Part shown: positions 14,815 to 24,140 of the stretch, piece after piece
How positions within the stretch are numbered: the first letter of the stretch is position 1
Layout of the letters: each line of letters starts with the position of its first letter
Assembly (NCBI RefSeq): GCF_000259505.1
Contig: NZ_AJMM01000026.1
Location: forward strand, 62,001 to 126,000
Length of the DNA stretch: 64,000 bases
Direction of reading: 5' to 3'
Origin: Streptococcus sp. SK643
Lineage (GTDB): Bacteria > Bacillota > Bacilli > Lactobacillales > Streptococcaceae
Notes under the pieces: generated by a model
What the model was told of the DNA's origin: nothing
The model's input: the letters and a program-made list of their open reading frames with translations, nothing else
The model's database searches: none
Program-made: the position numbers and the translations under genes

Positions 14815-15525
14815 ATGAAAAAATCACTAAAAATTTTTGCGACATCTAAATGGTTTGACCTCTTCGGGGTTGCTTTGGTCGTTGGGATTGCGATTGCATC
14901 TGGTTACCTCAACTCCCGTCTCGACAAATTCGTAGACTGGGGCCCATGGACAGCTCTTGTTCCCTTTGGATTAATTTCCGTAACCAACGTTGGGATTTCC
15001 ATGTTGTCCACTCGTTTCACAGGAAAATTAAGCAAATGGGGAAATTACTTTGGTATTGTTAATACCATTTTGTCCGGTGCTATTGATTATATCCTTGGAA
15101 ATAAGGCGGCTATTATCACCTATCCCGTCACCTTCCTCATTTATACCTTTGCTATTAAGAAATGGGAAGCTTCGCAAGAAGGCAGACCCAACCAAATGAG
15201 CCAAAAACAGGTAAAATTGGCAGCCATCATCATTTCAATCATCGCCTTCCTCTTTGCCTTTGTGACAAACTATATCGGCTATGGAGGAAAGATGAATCTC
15301 CTTGCCTACGTGACAACTATTGCCTTTGCACTGTCCCTCATTGCCAATGCTTTTAACGCATTGAAATTAACAACTCAGTGGGGCTTTTGGTTGATTTACA
15401 ATTTCGTTCAGCTGACAAAAGCTGGTATTCAAGGAAATTTTGCCAATATCGGTAAATACATATTTTATATCCTCAATGCAATCGGAGCTTTATTTGTCTG
15501 GAATGATGAAGAGGTGGAACAATAA
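14815..15525 (+). CDS. pnuC: PnuC family nicotinamide riboside transporter
   Basis: PnuC imports nicotinamide riboside for NAD synthesis. The 236-aa protein has seven hydrophobic segments and the family signature near the C-terminus, QWGFWLIYNFVQLTKA. N-terminal residues KWFDLFGVALVVGIAIASG begin the first helix. The ribosome binding site (AGAAAGA) is weak. It seems to be a single-gene unit. Substrate specificity (riboside versus another vitamin) is family-based. Confidence 0.88.
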   Translation: MKKSLKIFATSKWFDLFGVALVVGIAIASGYLNSRLDKFVDWGPWTALVPFGLISVTNVGISMLSTRFTGKLSKWGNYFGIVNTILSGAIDYILGNKAAIITYPVTFLIYTFAIKKWEASQEGRPNQMSQKQVKLAAIIISIIAFLFAFVTNYIGYGGKMNLLAYVTTIAFALSLIANAFNALKLTTQWGFWLIYNFVQLTKAGIQGNFANIGKYIFYILNAIGALFVWNDEEVEQ

Positions 15526-15586
15526 GAGGGAAATCAAATAAAGAAATCTAACAGAATCTCCTTACTAAAATTTTTTATCAGTTTAC

Positions 15587-15615
15587 TTGTACCTTCCATT
15601 CTTTTGGAGTAGAAT
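15587..15615 (+). promoter_or_regulatory. Promoter of the small membrane protein pair
   Basis: TTGTAC, 17 nt, TAGAAT, followed 30 nt later by GGGAGG and the start codon. Confidence 0.65.
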
Positions 15616-15644
15616 GAAGCTAGATAAAAGAGGGAGGTCATCTT

Positions 15645-16058
15645 ATGAAAAAACTCTTTAGAATCCATTTTGTAGCAATTGCAGTTATCGATTTGCTACT
15701 ATTTGCATTTTTTAGCAAAAGACCCGAGACATCTTTGGAGTGGCTCTTGCTCTCTGGTTTTATTTTCCTCCTTACTCAAGGACTTCTGTTATTTCGCTTG
15801 GTTGTCCGATTCAAACATCAATTCTCTGAGATTTATCCTCAAATCAATAAAAAGATTCGCTTCTACTATTTGGGGGTTCTCTCCATTGATTTTCTATTTT
15901 TAGTCCTTTTATCCTTCGTTAGTTCTCATCGTTTTTCATCTCTTATGCCAATCATCACTGCTTGCCATTCTACTTTTTATTATAGGACAACTGACTACCT
16001 AAGAGAAAACTATCCAGACTTTTACGACAAACACATCACTTTATGGGACTGCCTATAA
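15645..16058 (+). CDS. Small polytopic membrane protein, unknown function (paralog 1)
   Basis: The 137-aa protein starts MKKLFRIHFVAIAVIDLLLF and has four hydrophobic segments, with a basic, aromatic C-terminus ending WDCL. The next gene encodes a protein of the same length and layout, so the two are probably an old tandem duplication. RBS GGGAGG. No family is recognised. Confidence 0.75.
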   Translation: MKKLFRIHFVAIAVIDLLLFAFFSKRPETSLEWLLLSGFIFLLTQGLLLFRLVVRFKHQFSEIYPQINKKIRFYYLGVLSIDFLFLVLLSFVSSHRFSSLMPIITACHSTFYYRTTDYLRENYPDFYDKHITLWDCL

Positions 16059-16076
16059 GGAAAAGGAGGTTTTAGC

Positions 16077-16489
16077 ATGAAAAAATCATCTTCATCAAAA
16101 CCATTCAACTCCTTGTCATTGATGGAATCATGCTGGCATTTTTGACATTTAAAGAGGGACTTACTTGGGATTGGATTTTAATTTATAGCGGTTGGCTCAT
16201 TTTCTTTCATCCTGTGCTATTGACCTATCTTTCAAACCAACTTTGTGACCACTTTAGTCAACTCTATTCCCAGATTAGACCAAGATTCTGGCGATTTGCC
16301 TTACAAATCCTCCTATGGGATAGCCTGATCATTCTCTCCCTGATATGTTTGAGTGGTGTGCCACTTTTCCTTCAGGTAACTCTCCTCATCCTAGGCCACC
16401 TCATCCCTTCCTATCGCATGAGTAAAATACTGAAACAAGGCTTCCCAAAAGCCTATCAGAAATCGATTTCATTTTGGAGTATTTTGTAA
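16077..16489 (+). pseudogene. Frameshifted paralog of the preceding membrane protein
   Basis: A strong AAAAGGAGG site precedes ATG 16077, which is followed by six A (16080-16085). In this frame translation stops after about 22 codons. One more A would give MKKIIFIKTIQLLVIDGI and join the frame that continues MLAFLTFKEGLTWDW to the stop at 16489. The restored product would be 137 aa, exactly the length of paralog 1, with the same four membrane segments. Without the A, only an internal ATG at 16130 (119 aa, no ribosome binding site) is available. Phase variation, decay or a sequencing error are all possible. Confidence 0.8.
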
Positions 16490-16498
16490 TAGAGGAGA

Positions 16499-16526
16499 AA
16501 AACCAAGCCGGCTAGGCTTGGTTTTT
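16499..16526. terminator. Bidirectional terminator
   Basis: AACCAAGCC-GGCTA-GGCTTGGTTTTT lies between the convergent membrane-protein pair and dtd, with A-run and T-run on the two sides. Confidence 0.85.
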
Positions 16527-16527
16527 C

Positions 16528-16971
16528 TTATCTATTTTTAGTATCTAAGATAATGGTGACTGGTCCGTCATTGACCAGCTCAACCTGCATATCCGCTCCA
16601 AAGATCCCTGTCTGAACAGGCACTTCTTGCGCTAATTTTTGATTGAAAGCGTCATAGAAGTCTGATGCCATATCAGGCTTGGCTGCACCTATAAAGGCTG
16701 GACGATTTCCTTTCTTAGTATCCGCAAAGAGGGTAAACTGAGAAATAGAGAGGATTTCTCCTTCAATATCTTTGACAGACAGGTTCATCTTGCCTTCTGC
16801 ATCTGAAAAAATACGCATGTTGACCAGTTTTCTCACAGCATAGTTCAAATCTTCCTCTTGGTCTTCTGGTCCAACACCAACCAGCAATAAGAGCCCCTGA
16901 TTGATTTTTCCCTGAATCTGACCTTCGATACTCACTTGAGCTTTTGTAACCCGTTGGATAATGATTTTCAT
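16528..16971 (-). CDS. dtd: D-aminoacyl-tRNA deacylase
   Basis: Dtd hydrolyses D-amino acids from mischarged tRNA. The 147-aa sequence starts [17 protein letters not shown] and has the catalytic motifs [10 protein letters not shown] and [10 protein letters not shown] at the expected places; the length is normal. It follows relA by about 30 nt and the two are very probably cotranscribed. Confidence 0.96.
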   Translation of the reverse strand: MKIIIQRVTKAQVSIEGQIQGKINQGLLLLVGVGPEDQEEDLNYAVRKLVNMRIFSDAEGKMNLSVKDIEGEILSISQFTLFADTKKGNRPAFIGAAKPDMASDFYDAFNQKLAQEVPVQTGIFGADMQVELVNDGPVTIILDTKNR

Positions 16972-17000
16972 AATAGCCTTTCTAGTAAGAACTCAGACAA

Positions 17001-19223
17001 TTAGCCGTTGGTCCGTTTGACAGAGTAAACTTCTGGTACACTCTTAATCTTGTCCACGACCGTGGTCAATGTAGAGAGGTTGGCAATGCCGAAAGACACA
17101 TGGATATTAGCAAACTTCATATCCTTGGTTGGTTGGGCATTGACCGTTGAAATATTCTTGGTTGTGTTTGAAAGAACTTGCAGTACATCATTCAACAGTC
17201 CTGTACGGTTGAGGCCGTAAATATCGATATGGGCCATATACTCCTTATTTGAGCTAGAGTACTGGTCTTCCCACTCTACATCGAGAAGGCGTTGCTCATA
17301 GTTTTCTTGAGAGCGAAGATTCATACAGTCCACACGGTGAATAGCCACACCACGCCCCTTGGTAATGTAGCCAACAATATCGTCACCAGGAACAGGATTA
17401 CAACACTTGGCAATTCGCACTAGGAGACCTGAGGCACCTTCAATGACCACACCACCCTCATGCTTAACCTTGAGGGTTTCTTTGTTTTCAACCTTGACTT
17501 CGCCACCTTTGACAAGTTCTTCTGCCTCAGCCTTGGCCTTGGCACGTTCTTCTTCACGACGTTCCTTTTCAGTCAAACGGTTAAAGACGGTAATAGCACC
17601 GATTTCGCCAAAACCAATGGCCGCAAAGAGGGATTCTTCTGTCTTGTAGCTGGTCTTTTGCAGAACTTGGTCCATATGACGCTTGTCCATGAATTTATTG
17701 GCCACATAGCCGTTTTCTTGGAACTGTGCCATCAGCATCTCACGACCCTTGTTGACAGACAATTCCTTATCTTGGTTTTTAAAGAACTGGCGAATCTTGT
17801 TACGTGCCTTGCTAGTTTTGACCATATTGAGCCAATCACGACTCGGTCCAAAGGAATTTGGATTGGTGACAATTTCGACCTGATCCCCTGTCTTGAGCTT
17901 GGTTGTCAATGGAACCATACGGCCATTGACCTTGGCACCAGTTGCTTTTTCACCAACCTTGGTATGGATTTCATAGGCAAAGTCAATCGGCCCTGAATCC
18001 TTTGGAAGGGAACGAACAGCACCGTCTGGGGTAAAGACGTAAATCTCCTCAGCCAGGTAATTTTCTTTAACAGAATCCACAAATTCCTTAGCATCATCTG
18101 CCTGGTCTTGGAGCTCCATCATTTCCTTAATCCAGTTCATTCCAATCGCCGATTCCTTGCTATTAACCTGACCTTTGATGCCTTTTTTATAGGCCCAGTG
18201 AGCCGCAACCCCGTACTCAGCTACCTCGTGCATTTCCTTGGTCCGAATCTGGAACTCAATCGGTCCTTTTGGTCCATAAACTGTTGTATGGATAGATTGA
18301 TACCCATTAGCCTTACGATTAGCGATATAGTCCTTAAAACGACCTGGCATGGGTTTCCAAAGCTCATGAACATAGCCAAGCATCGCATAAACATCACTCT
18401 GGGTATCCAAAATACAACGAATAGCAATCAGATCATAAATTTCCTCAAAACGTTTTTTCTTATCCTGCATTTTACGGAAAATTGAGTAGATATGCTTTGG
18501 CCGACCGTAGATCTTACCGGTCAAATGACGCTCAGATGTGTAGTCCTCTAATTTGGTAACCACTTCATCCACCAAGGCTTCACGCTCTCTACGTTTTTCC
18601 TTCATCATATGGGTGATTTTGTAAAACTCTGTTGGATTGAGATAACGGAAAGATAGATCTTCTAATTCCCATTTGACACTCGAAATTCCCAAACGGTGGG
18701 CTAGTGGAGCATAAATTTCCATTGTTTCTTTTGAAATACGCTCCTGCTTATCTTTTCGAAGATGTTTGAGAGTCCGCATATTGTGAAGGCGGTCAGATAG
18801 CTTGACCAAGATAACACGAATATCTTCTGACATGGCCATGAGCATCTTACGATGGTTTTCAGCTAATTGCTCCTCCAAAGACTTGTATTCAACCTTACCG
18901 AGTTTCGTCACTCCGTCAACAATAACACGGACATCATGACCAAATACACGTTCAAGGTCATCCAATGAAGCATCCGTATCTTCAACGACATCATGCAAAA
19001 AACCACAAGCAACCGTTACGGCATCGAGCTTAAGTTTAGCCAAAATTCCAGCTACCTGAATAGGATGAATAATGTAGGGTTCACCAGATTTCCGATACTG
19101 GCCACTGTGGCATTCAACCGCATAGACCAAAGCCTTATGGACAAAAGCCACATCTTCTTCCGATAAATATTTCTGTGTTAAAGCGACAACTTCATCGCCT
19201 CTTAAATTTTCTTCTTTTGGCAT
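17001..19223 (-). CDS. relA: Bifunctional (p)ppGpp synthetase/hydrolase
   Basis: This Rel (RSH) enzyme makes and degrades the alarmone (p)ppGpp. The 740-aa protein has an N-terminal HD hydrolase domain (HPIQVAGIL, CGFLHDVVEDTDA, ILVKLSDRLHNMRTL), the synthetase domain (IYGRPKHIYSIFRKMQDKK, RFKDYIANRKANGYQSIHTT), a TGS domain (about 390-450), and C-terminal zinc-finger-like and ACT domains (AKCCNPVPGDDIVGYITKG, HIDIYGLNRTGLLNDVLQ). Both catalytic halves look intact. Start ATG is behind GGAGAG. dtd follows downstream. Confidence 0.97.
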   Translation of the reverse strand: MPKEENLRGDEVVALTQKYLSEEDVAFVHKALVYAVECHSGQYRKSGEPYIIHPIQVAGILAKLKLDAVTVACGFLHDVVEDTDASLDDLERVFGHDVRVIVDGVTKLGKVEYKSLEEQLAENHRKMLMAMSEDIRVILVKLSDRLHNMRTLKHLRKDKQERISKETMEIYAPLAHRLGISSVKWELEDLSFRYLNPTEFYKITHMMKEKRREREALVDEVVTKLEDYTSERHLTGKIYGRPKHIYSIFRKMQDKKKRFEEIYDLIAIRCILDTQSDVYAMLGYVHELWKPMPGRFKDYIANRKANGYQSIHTTVYGPKGPIEFQIRTKEMHEVAEYGVAAHWAYKKGIKGQVNSKESAIGMNWIKEMMELQDQADDAKEFVDSVKENYLAEEIYVFTPDGAVRSLPKDSGPIDFAYEIHTKVGEKATGAKVNGRMVPLTTKLKTGDQVEIVTNPNSFGPSRDWLNMVKTSKARNKIRQFFKNQDKELSVNKGREMLMAQFQENGYVANKFMDKRHMDQVLQKTSYKTEESLFAAIGFGEIGAITVFNRLTEKERREEERAKAKAEAEELVKGGEVKVENKETLKVKHEGGVVIEGASGLLVRIAKCCNPVPGDDIVGYITKGRGVAIHRVDCMNLRSQENYEQRLLDVEWEDQYSSSNKEYMAHIDIYGLNRTGLLNDVLQVLSNTTKNISTVNAQPTKDMKFANIHVSFGIANLSTLTTVVDKIKSVPEVYSVKRTNG

Positions 19224-19310
19224 GTGTACTCTCCAATTCTTCCTACCATTTTATCACTTTTTTACTAATAAGAAAACTAGAAAAGCCCAATCTTACTCTT
19301 GTAAAAGTAT

Positions 19311-19341
19311 AAAAAACACTGTCATTTTACTGACAGTGTTT
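19311..19341 (-). terminator. msmK terminator
   Basis: The minus strand reads AAACACTGTC...GACAGTGTTTTTTATA, 15-20 nt behind the msmK stop. Confidence 0.8.
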
Positions 19342-19356
19342 GACATCTTTAAAATC

Positions 19357-20487
19357 TTAGTAAACTGTTCTTTCAGTTTCTACATCGAAGAAGTGTGCTT
19401 TGTTCAAGTCAAATCCAAGTTCAACTGTTGCACCTGTTTGCAAGTAGTCACGAGCATCAACTTTAGCAACAAATTCATCTTTACCAACTTGGCAGTATAG
19501 GTGAGATTCTGAACCAAGCAATTCTGACACAGAGATAGTCGCTTTTACAACTGATTCTGGGAATGTTTCAAGGAAAGCAGGTTCTGCATTCACGTCTTCT
19601 GGACGGATACCGAAAATCAATTCTTTACCTTCATAGCCTTTTTCACGAAGAACTTTCAAAGCACCTTCTGGAACTTTCAAGCGGAATCCGTCAGAAACAA
19701 TTTCGCTACCAACCAATTTCACGTTGATGAAGTTCATAGCTGGACTTCCAATGAATCCTGCAACGAATTTGTTAACTGGGTTTTTATATACTTCTTGAGG
19801 AGAACCGATTTGTTCTACACGTCCGATAGTACCAGTACCAGCAGGGTTCTTAGTAGCAGACATGATAACGATACGGTCTGCAAGTGTCATTGCTTCTGTT
19901 TGGTCGTGAGTTACGTAGATAGTTGTAGCTCCGATACGACGGTGGATTTTCGCGATTTCAGCACGCATTGATACACGAAGTTTTGCATCCAAGTTTGACA
20001 AAGGTTCGTCCATCAAGAATACTTTTGCATCACGGACAATCGCACGCCCCATGGCAACACGTTGACGTTGACCACCTGAAAGGTCAGCAGGTTTACGTTC
20101 CAAGAATTCTTTCAATCCAAGGATTTCAGCTGCTTCTTGCACACGTTTGTCGATGTCTTCCTTGCTGTATTTACGCAATTTCAAACCGAAAGCCATGTTA
20201 TCGTATACAGTCATGTGTGGGTAAAGAGCGTAGTTTTGGAATACCATGGCAATGTCACGGTCTTTTGGAGCTACGTCGTTGACAACCACGCCATCGATAG
20301 ATGCAGTACCTTCTGTGATATCTTCAAGACCAGCAATCATACGAAGAGTTGTTGATTTACCACATCCTGAAGGACCTACGAAAACGATAAATTCTTTGTC
20401 TTTGATGTCCAAGTTGAAGTCTTCAACTGAGTAGTGTTCGCTGTTTGGATATTTTTTGTAAATATTTTTAAGATTCAATTCTACCAT
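19357..20487 (-). CDS. msmK: Multi-sugar ABC transporter ATPase MsmK
   Basis: MsmK is the shared ATPase that energises several carbohydrate ABC importers in streptococci (raffinose, maltooligosaccharides, sialic acid). The 376-aa protein has Walker A GPSGCGKST, Q-loop FQNYALYPHM, signature LSGGQRQRVAMGRA, Walker B VFLMDEPLSNLD, His-switch YVTHDQTEA, and a C-terminal OB-fold regulatory domain (residues about 240-376). No permease or binding protein lies nearby, as expected for a stand-alone ATPase. RBS AAAGGAG. A cre-like site overlaps its promoter. Confidence 0.95.
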   Translation of the reverse strand: MVELNLKNIYKKYPNSEHYSVEDFNLDIKDKEFIVFVGPSGCGKSTTLRMIAGLEDITEGTASIDGVVVNDVAPKDRDIAMVFQNYALYPHMTVYDNMAFGLKLRKYSKEDIDKRVQEAAEILGLKEFLERKPADLSGGQRQRVAMGRAIVRDAKVFLMDEPLSNLDAKLRVSMRAEIAKIHRRIGATTIYVTHDQTEAMTLADRIVIMSATKNPAGTGTIGRVEQIGSPQEVYKNPVNKFVAGFIGSPAMNFINVKLVGSEIVSDGFRLKVPEGALKVLREKGYEGKELIFGIRPEDVNAEPAFLETFPESVVKATISVSELLGSESHLYCQVGKDEFVAKVDARDYLQTGATVELGFDLNKAHFFDVETERTVY

Positions 20488-20519
20488 GAGGTGAACTCCT
20501 TTTGTCTTTTGATAGTTTT

Positions 20520-20541
20520 ATTATAGATGAAAACGCTTTAT
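20520..20541 (-). promoter_or_regulatory. msmK -10 box with cre-like site
   Basis: TATAAT on the minus strand (20520-20525) adjoins TGAAAACGCTTTAT (20528-20541), which matches the CcpA cre consensus except near one end. It sits between the -10 and -35 positions, so CcpA binding should repress msmK on preferred sugars. Confidence 0.6.
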
Positions 20542-20599
20542 TTTTCTATGGCAAGGTGACCAAAAAAATAAAAAAGTTCTGTGCAACTTGCACAAAACT

Positions 20600-21469
20600 T
20601 TAAAGAATGTCTGATAAGATCAATTGGTAGCAGAGAGTTAGATCTGTCAAATCCTTCAACTGAAGCCCTGTCAATTCTTCCCATTTATCAATCTTGTATT
20701 GGAGAGAATTGCGATGGAGAAAAAGCTGTTGGGCTGTTTTGGTTAAGACTGCACTATTTTCCCAAAGAGAGAGAATGATTTCCTGAATCTGATCTTGATC
20801 CAAGATCATCTGATACAGGCATTCTTTGATTGCCTTCAAGTCCACGAGTCTTTCTCCCATACTCCAAAGATAGAGCTGAGAAAAAGTATGAACACCTTGG
20901 TGACCCTGACGCCACCAAGTCTTAAACAAATCTCGCTCTGCTTTAATCAAGTCTGATAGGGCTTGATGGCCTGTCTGAGACCAAACCTGACCCAACATGA
21001 TAGAGAGACGAAGTCCAAAATCATACTCTAATGCTTCCATCGTATCACTTAAAATCCTTCTTACAGAAGTATACTTATCCTGCAATAAGACAAAGATATA
21101 TTCCTGGGCTCCCACTTGAAGCACAGTCTGACAATTTGGAAAGAGGGTTCGCATCATTTCTAGCCAAGAGGATAGATTTTCCTGTTGAAAATAGGATAAA
21201 TGACAATAGACCAACTGAATCTTTTTAAAAACTTGGGGCGCTTGTCGCTTTCCTTCAACTAAATAAGCATACCAAGGATTGGATGAAATTGCTTCTTCCT
21301 CTTGAGTCAAAAGGGAAATCAACTGCTTTTCACGCTCACTGAGCCCATCTTCCTCCAGCAAAATCCACTGCTGAGAAGCTAAAGGGAGAGTAAGATAGCC
21401 CTCTTTCTCTACTGGTTGGTCTGAAATCTGAGCTTCAGGAAACCACTCTTGTAGTTCTTTTGCCATCAT
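20600..21469 (-). CDS. CdaR/PucR-type regulator with C-terminal helix-turn-helix
   Basis: The 289-aa protein ends with the PucR-type HTH (SAVLTKTAQQLFLHRNSLQYKIDKWEELTGL, described by its first residues SAVLTKTAQQLFLHRNSLQY). The middle part (LFPNCQTVLQVG, YIFVLLQDKY) is GGDEF-like in pattern, as in CdaR relatives. The target is unknown; it lies directly upstream of msmK, so sugar regulation is possible. GGAGG is 8 nt before the double ATG, and the start follows the mrnC stop by 3 nt. Confidence 0.75.
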   Translation of the reverse strand: MMAKELQEWFPEAQISDQPVEKEGYLTLPLASQQWILLEEDGLSEREKQLISLLTQEEEAISSNPWYAYLVEGKRQAPQVFKKIQLVYCHLSYFQQENLSSWLEMMRTLFPNCQTVLQVGAQEYIFVLLQDKYTSVRRILSDTMEALEYDFGLRLSIMLGQVWSQTGHQALSDLIKAERDLFKTWWRQGHQGVHTFSQLYLWSMGERLVDLKAIKECLYQMILDQDQIQEIILSLWENSAVLTKTAQQLFLHRNSLQYKIDKWEELTGLQLKDLTDLTLCYQLILSDIL

Positions 21470-21472
21470 GTC

Positions 21473-21859
21473 CTAGCCCTCCACTTTTTGAATGCACCAC
21501 GAAATCAAGCTCTCAAGACGCTCTAGATTCTCAGTCATATGGAGATAGCCCATCACGGCTTCAAAACCTGTGGACATACGGTAAGTCACCACATCGGCAT
21601 TTTTGGCTTTTGTATGGCTGTTGGTATTGCGGCCTCGCTTGTAAATCTCTTCTTCTTTTTCTGTTAAGACCTGCTCCTCCAACATAAGGGAAATCAGGCG
21701 AGCCTGAGCCTTGGCTGACACATACTTGGTCGCTTCTTGGTGGAGTTTATTGGGCTTGGTCATACCTTTTAAAATGAGGTGACGACGTATATACATAGAA
21801 TACACCGCATCCCCTTCAAAAGCTAACGCAATCCCGTTAATGAGATTGACATCAATCAC
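21473..21859 (-). CDS. mrnC: Mini-ribonuclease III
   Basis: Mini-III trims 23S rRNA precursor ends. The 128-aa protein is a lone RNase III catalytic domain without a dsRNA-binding domain: LINGIALAFEGDAVYSMYIR, KYVSAKAQARLI, and RGRNTNSHTKAKNADVVTYR. The start overlaps the end of cysS by 8 nt, the usual cysS-mrnC pairing in Firmicutes. Confidence 0.95.
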   Translation of the reverse strand: MIDVNLINGIALAFEGDAVYSMYIRRHLILKGMTKPNKLHQEATKYVSAKAQARLISLMLEEQVLTEKEEEIYKRGRNTNSHTKAKNADVVTYRMSTGFEAVMGYLHMTENLERLESLISWCIQKVEG

Positions 21860-23195
21860 GAGTCCACCTCACTCCATCCTTGGTGTCAAGAAGCTTAATT
21901 CCTTGAGCAGCTAATTGGTCACGGATTTGGTCCGCTGTCGCAAAGTCACGATTGGCACGCGCTTCTTGGCGTTTTTGGATTAAGGCTTCAATCTCAGCGT
22001 CCAAAACTTCCTCAACAAAGACAATCCCAAAGACTTCCAACATATCTGCAAGAGCTTGCTTGACACTTGTATCATAGTTGCCAGAATTGATCCATTTGGC
22101 CATTTCAAAGACCACTGTGATACCGTTAGCAGCGTTAAAATCTTCATCCATAGCCGCTACAAACTTATCTTTAAATGCTTGTAACTCTTGAGTATCTATA
22201 GTTCCAATAAACGGTTGCTCGTAAGTATTTTTAAGATACTTGAGATTGGTCTCCGCATCACGCACTGCTTTTTCCGTAAAGTTGATTGGTTTTCTATAAT
22301 GCTGAGTCGCGAAGAAGAAACGAAGCACTTGTCCATCAAGAGTTTTAAGGGCATCGTGCACTGTGATAAAGTTGCCCAAGGACTTGGACATCTTGACATT
22401 ATCGATATTGACAAAGCCATTGTGCATCCAGTAGTTGGCAAAGGTCTGACCTGTTTTGGCTTCTGACTGGGCAATTTCATTGGTATGATGAGGAAACTCG
22501 AGATCGGCTCCACCACCGTGGATATCAATGGTATCACCCAAAATTTCTGTCGACATGACTGAACACTCAATATGCCAACCCGGACGACCAGGTCCCCAAG
22601 GACTATCCCAAGAAATCTCGCCTGGTTTGGCAGCTTTCCAGAGGGCAAAGTCTACAGGATTTTCCTTACGAGCCGTTTCTTCATCGGTACGGCCTGAAGC
22701 ACCCAGCTCCAAATCTTCCAAGGTTTTATTAGCCAACTTGGCATAGTTGTGGGATTTTTCCACACGGAAGTAAACATCCCCTTGACTCTCGTAAGCAAAG
22801 CCTTTTTCAATTAAGTCTTCCACAAAGCGGATGATGTCAGCCATAAATTCCACTACACGCGGATGGCGGGTCGCAGGTTTGACACCCAAGGCCGTCACAT
22901 CCTCACGAAAGGCAGCGATGTACTTGTCCGCAACCTCCTGAGGTGTGATACCCTCTTCCTTGGCACGGTTGATAATCTTATCATCCACATCCGTAAAATT
23001 GGAAATATAGGCAACCTCATACCCACGGTACTCAAAATAACGACGAATGGTATCAAAAGCCACTGTTGAGCGGGCATTCCCCACGTGGATATAGTTGTAC
23101 ACGGTTGGCCCACAAACATACATCTTGACTTTGCCGTCCTCGATTGGCACAAATTCTCGCAAATCACGAGACATGGTGTCGTAAATTTTAATCAT
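21852..23195 (-). CDS. cysS: Cysteinyl-tRNA synthetase
   Basis: Class I synthetase that charges tRNA-Cys. The 447-aa protein has the zinc/HIGH region MYVCGPTVYNYIHVGNARS, WHIECSVMSTEILG, HHTNEIAQSEA, and the KMSKS loop VKMSKSLGNF. A GTG three codons upstream is open but abuts the AGGGAG site; the ATG at 23195 is spaced 8 nt and gives the usual N-terminus MIKIYDTMSR. Confidence 0.97.
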   Translation of the reverse strand: MIKIYDTMSRDLREFVPIEDGKVKMYVCGPTVYNYIHVGNARSTVAFDTIRRYFEYRGYEVAYISNFTDVDDKIINRAKEEGITPQEVADKYIAAFREDVTALGVKPATRHPRVVEFMADIIRFVEDLIEKGFAYESQGDVYFRVEKSHNYAKLANKTLEDLELGASGRTDEETARKENPVDFALWKAAKPGEISWDSPWGPGRPGWHIECSVMSTEILGDTIDIHGGGADLEFPHHTNEIAQSEAKTGQTFANYWMHNGFVNIDNVKMSKSLGNFITVHDALKTLDGQVLRFFFATQHYRKPINFTEKAVRDAETNLKYLKNTYEQPFIGTIDTQELQAFKDKFVAAMDEDFNAANGITVVFEMAKWINSGNYDTSVKQALADMLEVFGIVFVEEVLDAEIEALIQKRQEARANRDFATADQIRDQLAAQGIKLLDTKDGVRWTRD

Positions 23196-23212
23196 GCGGT
23201 CCACTCCCTTCT

Positions 23213-23734
23213 CTATTTCTGATTTTTTCGGCTGAAAACCAGCTCTGCAAAAGGACCAAATTGTCTGAGGCTATCCAGTTGGTAAAAGCGCTGCCCTTCC
23301 TCTTGGGTAAAGAGGGGAACCCCCTTTCCTAGGATAAGGGGCTCTATCTGAATAATGATGTGGTCGAAAAGATCCGCATCCAAGAGCGGTCCTACTAAGG
23401 AATTACCACCAATCACAAAGACATTTTTGCCTTTGTCAATCTGGTGAACAAAGTCCACCACATCCCCAGCTACTGGCTGGTAATTGCTGACAGGCAGGTG
23501 CCTATCATGCGTAAAGACATAGTTTTCCGTAGCTTGATAAAAACTTTCTACATCTTGCAAATCTTGGATTTCCTCAAAGGTCCGCTTGCCCATGATGGTG
23601 ATATCCATTTGCCTGTAAAAGTCATCATAGCCTGTATTCTCTACAGAACCAAGCTGATGCAGCCAGTCTATCCTGTGCTGGCTGTCTGCCAAGTAGCCAT
23701 CCAAGGTGATACAGCCGTAAAAATATACTGCCAT
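23213..23734 (-). CDS. Dihydrofolate reductase-like (RibD C-terminal domain) protein
   Basis: The 173-aa protein fits the stand-alone RibD_C/DHFR-fold family: YFYGCITLDGYLADSQHRID, ITIMGKRTFEEI, KNVFVIGGNSLVGPLLDADL, and HIIIQIEPLILGKGVPLF. An NADPH-dependent reductase is likely, with unknown substrate. It lies 17 nt upstream of cysS and probably shares its transcript. Confidence 0.85.
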   Translation of the reverse strand: MAVYFYGCITLDGYLADSQHRIDWLHQLGSVENTGYDDFYRQMDITIMGKRTFEEIQDLQDVESFYQATENYVFTHDRHLPVSNYQPVAGDVVDFVHQIDKGKNVFVIGGNSLVGPLLDADLFDHIIIQIEPLILGKGVPLFTQEEGQRFYQLDSLRQFGPFAELVFSRKNQK

Positions 23735-23767
23735 TCTTGTAGTTTCCTTTCTAGTTCTGCTTCGCCT

Positions 23768-24086
23768 TCACTTAGCAGGATAGACCCAGATGATTATACC
23801 TAAGCTAATCAAAGTATTCAGCAAAATCCTTGCTGGACAAGAAAAATAAACCAGACAACAGCAATTCCAATCTGCAGCAGAACGGTTCATTCTTAAACAT
23901 TCAAGCGCCTCTCCTGTATACTTCCGGCTCAAATGGTAAAGGTAGGCAAAGAGCAGGACCAGAAAGAGTAGGATCAGAAGACCGAAAATCAGATTTCCTG
24001 TACGAAACAAACTGAAAACAGAAACAAGACTTCCTGCCAAATAGAACGCAAAATACTTATTGTCCTTGAAAAAACCTTTCTTTCAA
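23768..24086 (-). pseudogene. Small membrane protein gene with damaged 5' end
   Basis: The 90-codon frame from TTG 24040 encodes a protein with two hydrophobic stretches (LIFGLLILLFLVLLFAYLYH and ARILLNTLISLGIIIWVY) and the cysteine cluster NCCCLVYFSC. That TTG has no ribosome binding site. The same frame is open further upstream (KKGFFKDNKYFAFYLAGS), and a GAGGA site stands before a TTG at 24084-24086 that is out of frame by one A in the A-rich start. A one-base insertion may have disabled the gene. Function unknown. Confidence 0.5.
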
Positions 24087-24140
24087 AGTTCCTCAGTTAT
24101 CGTACAAAAGCAGTATAGCTAAGCTTGTCCTTCCAAGAAT

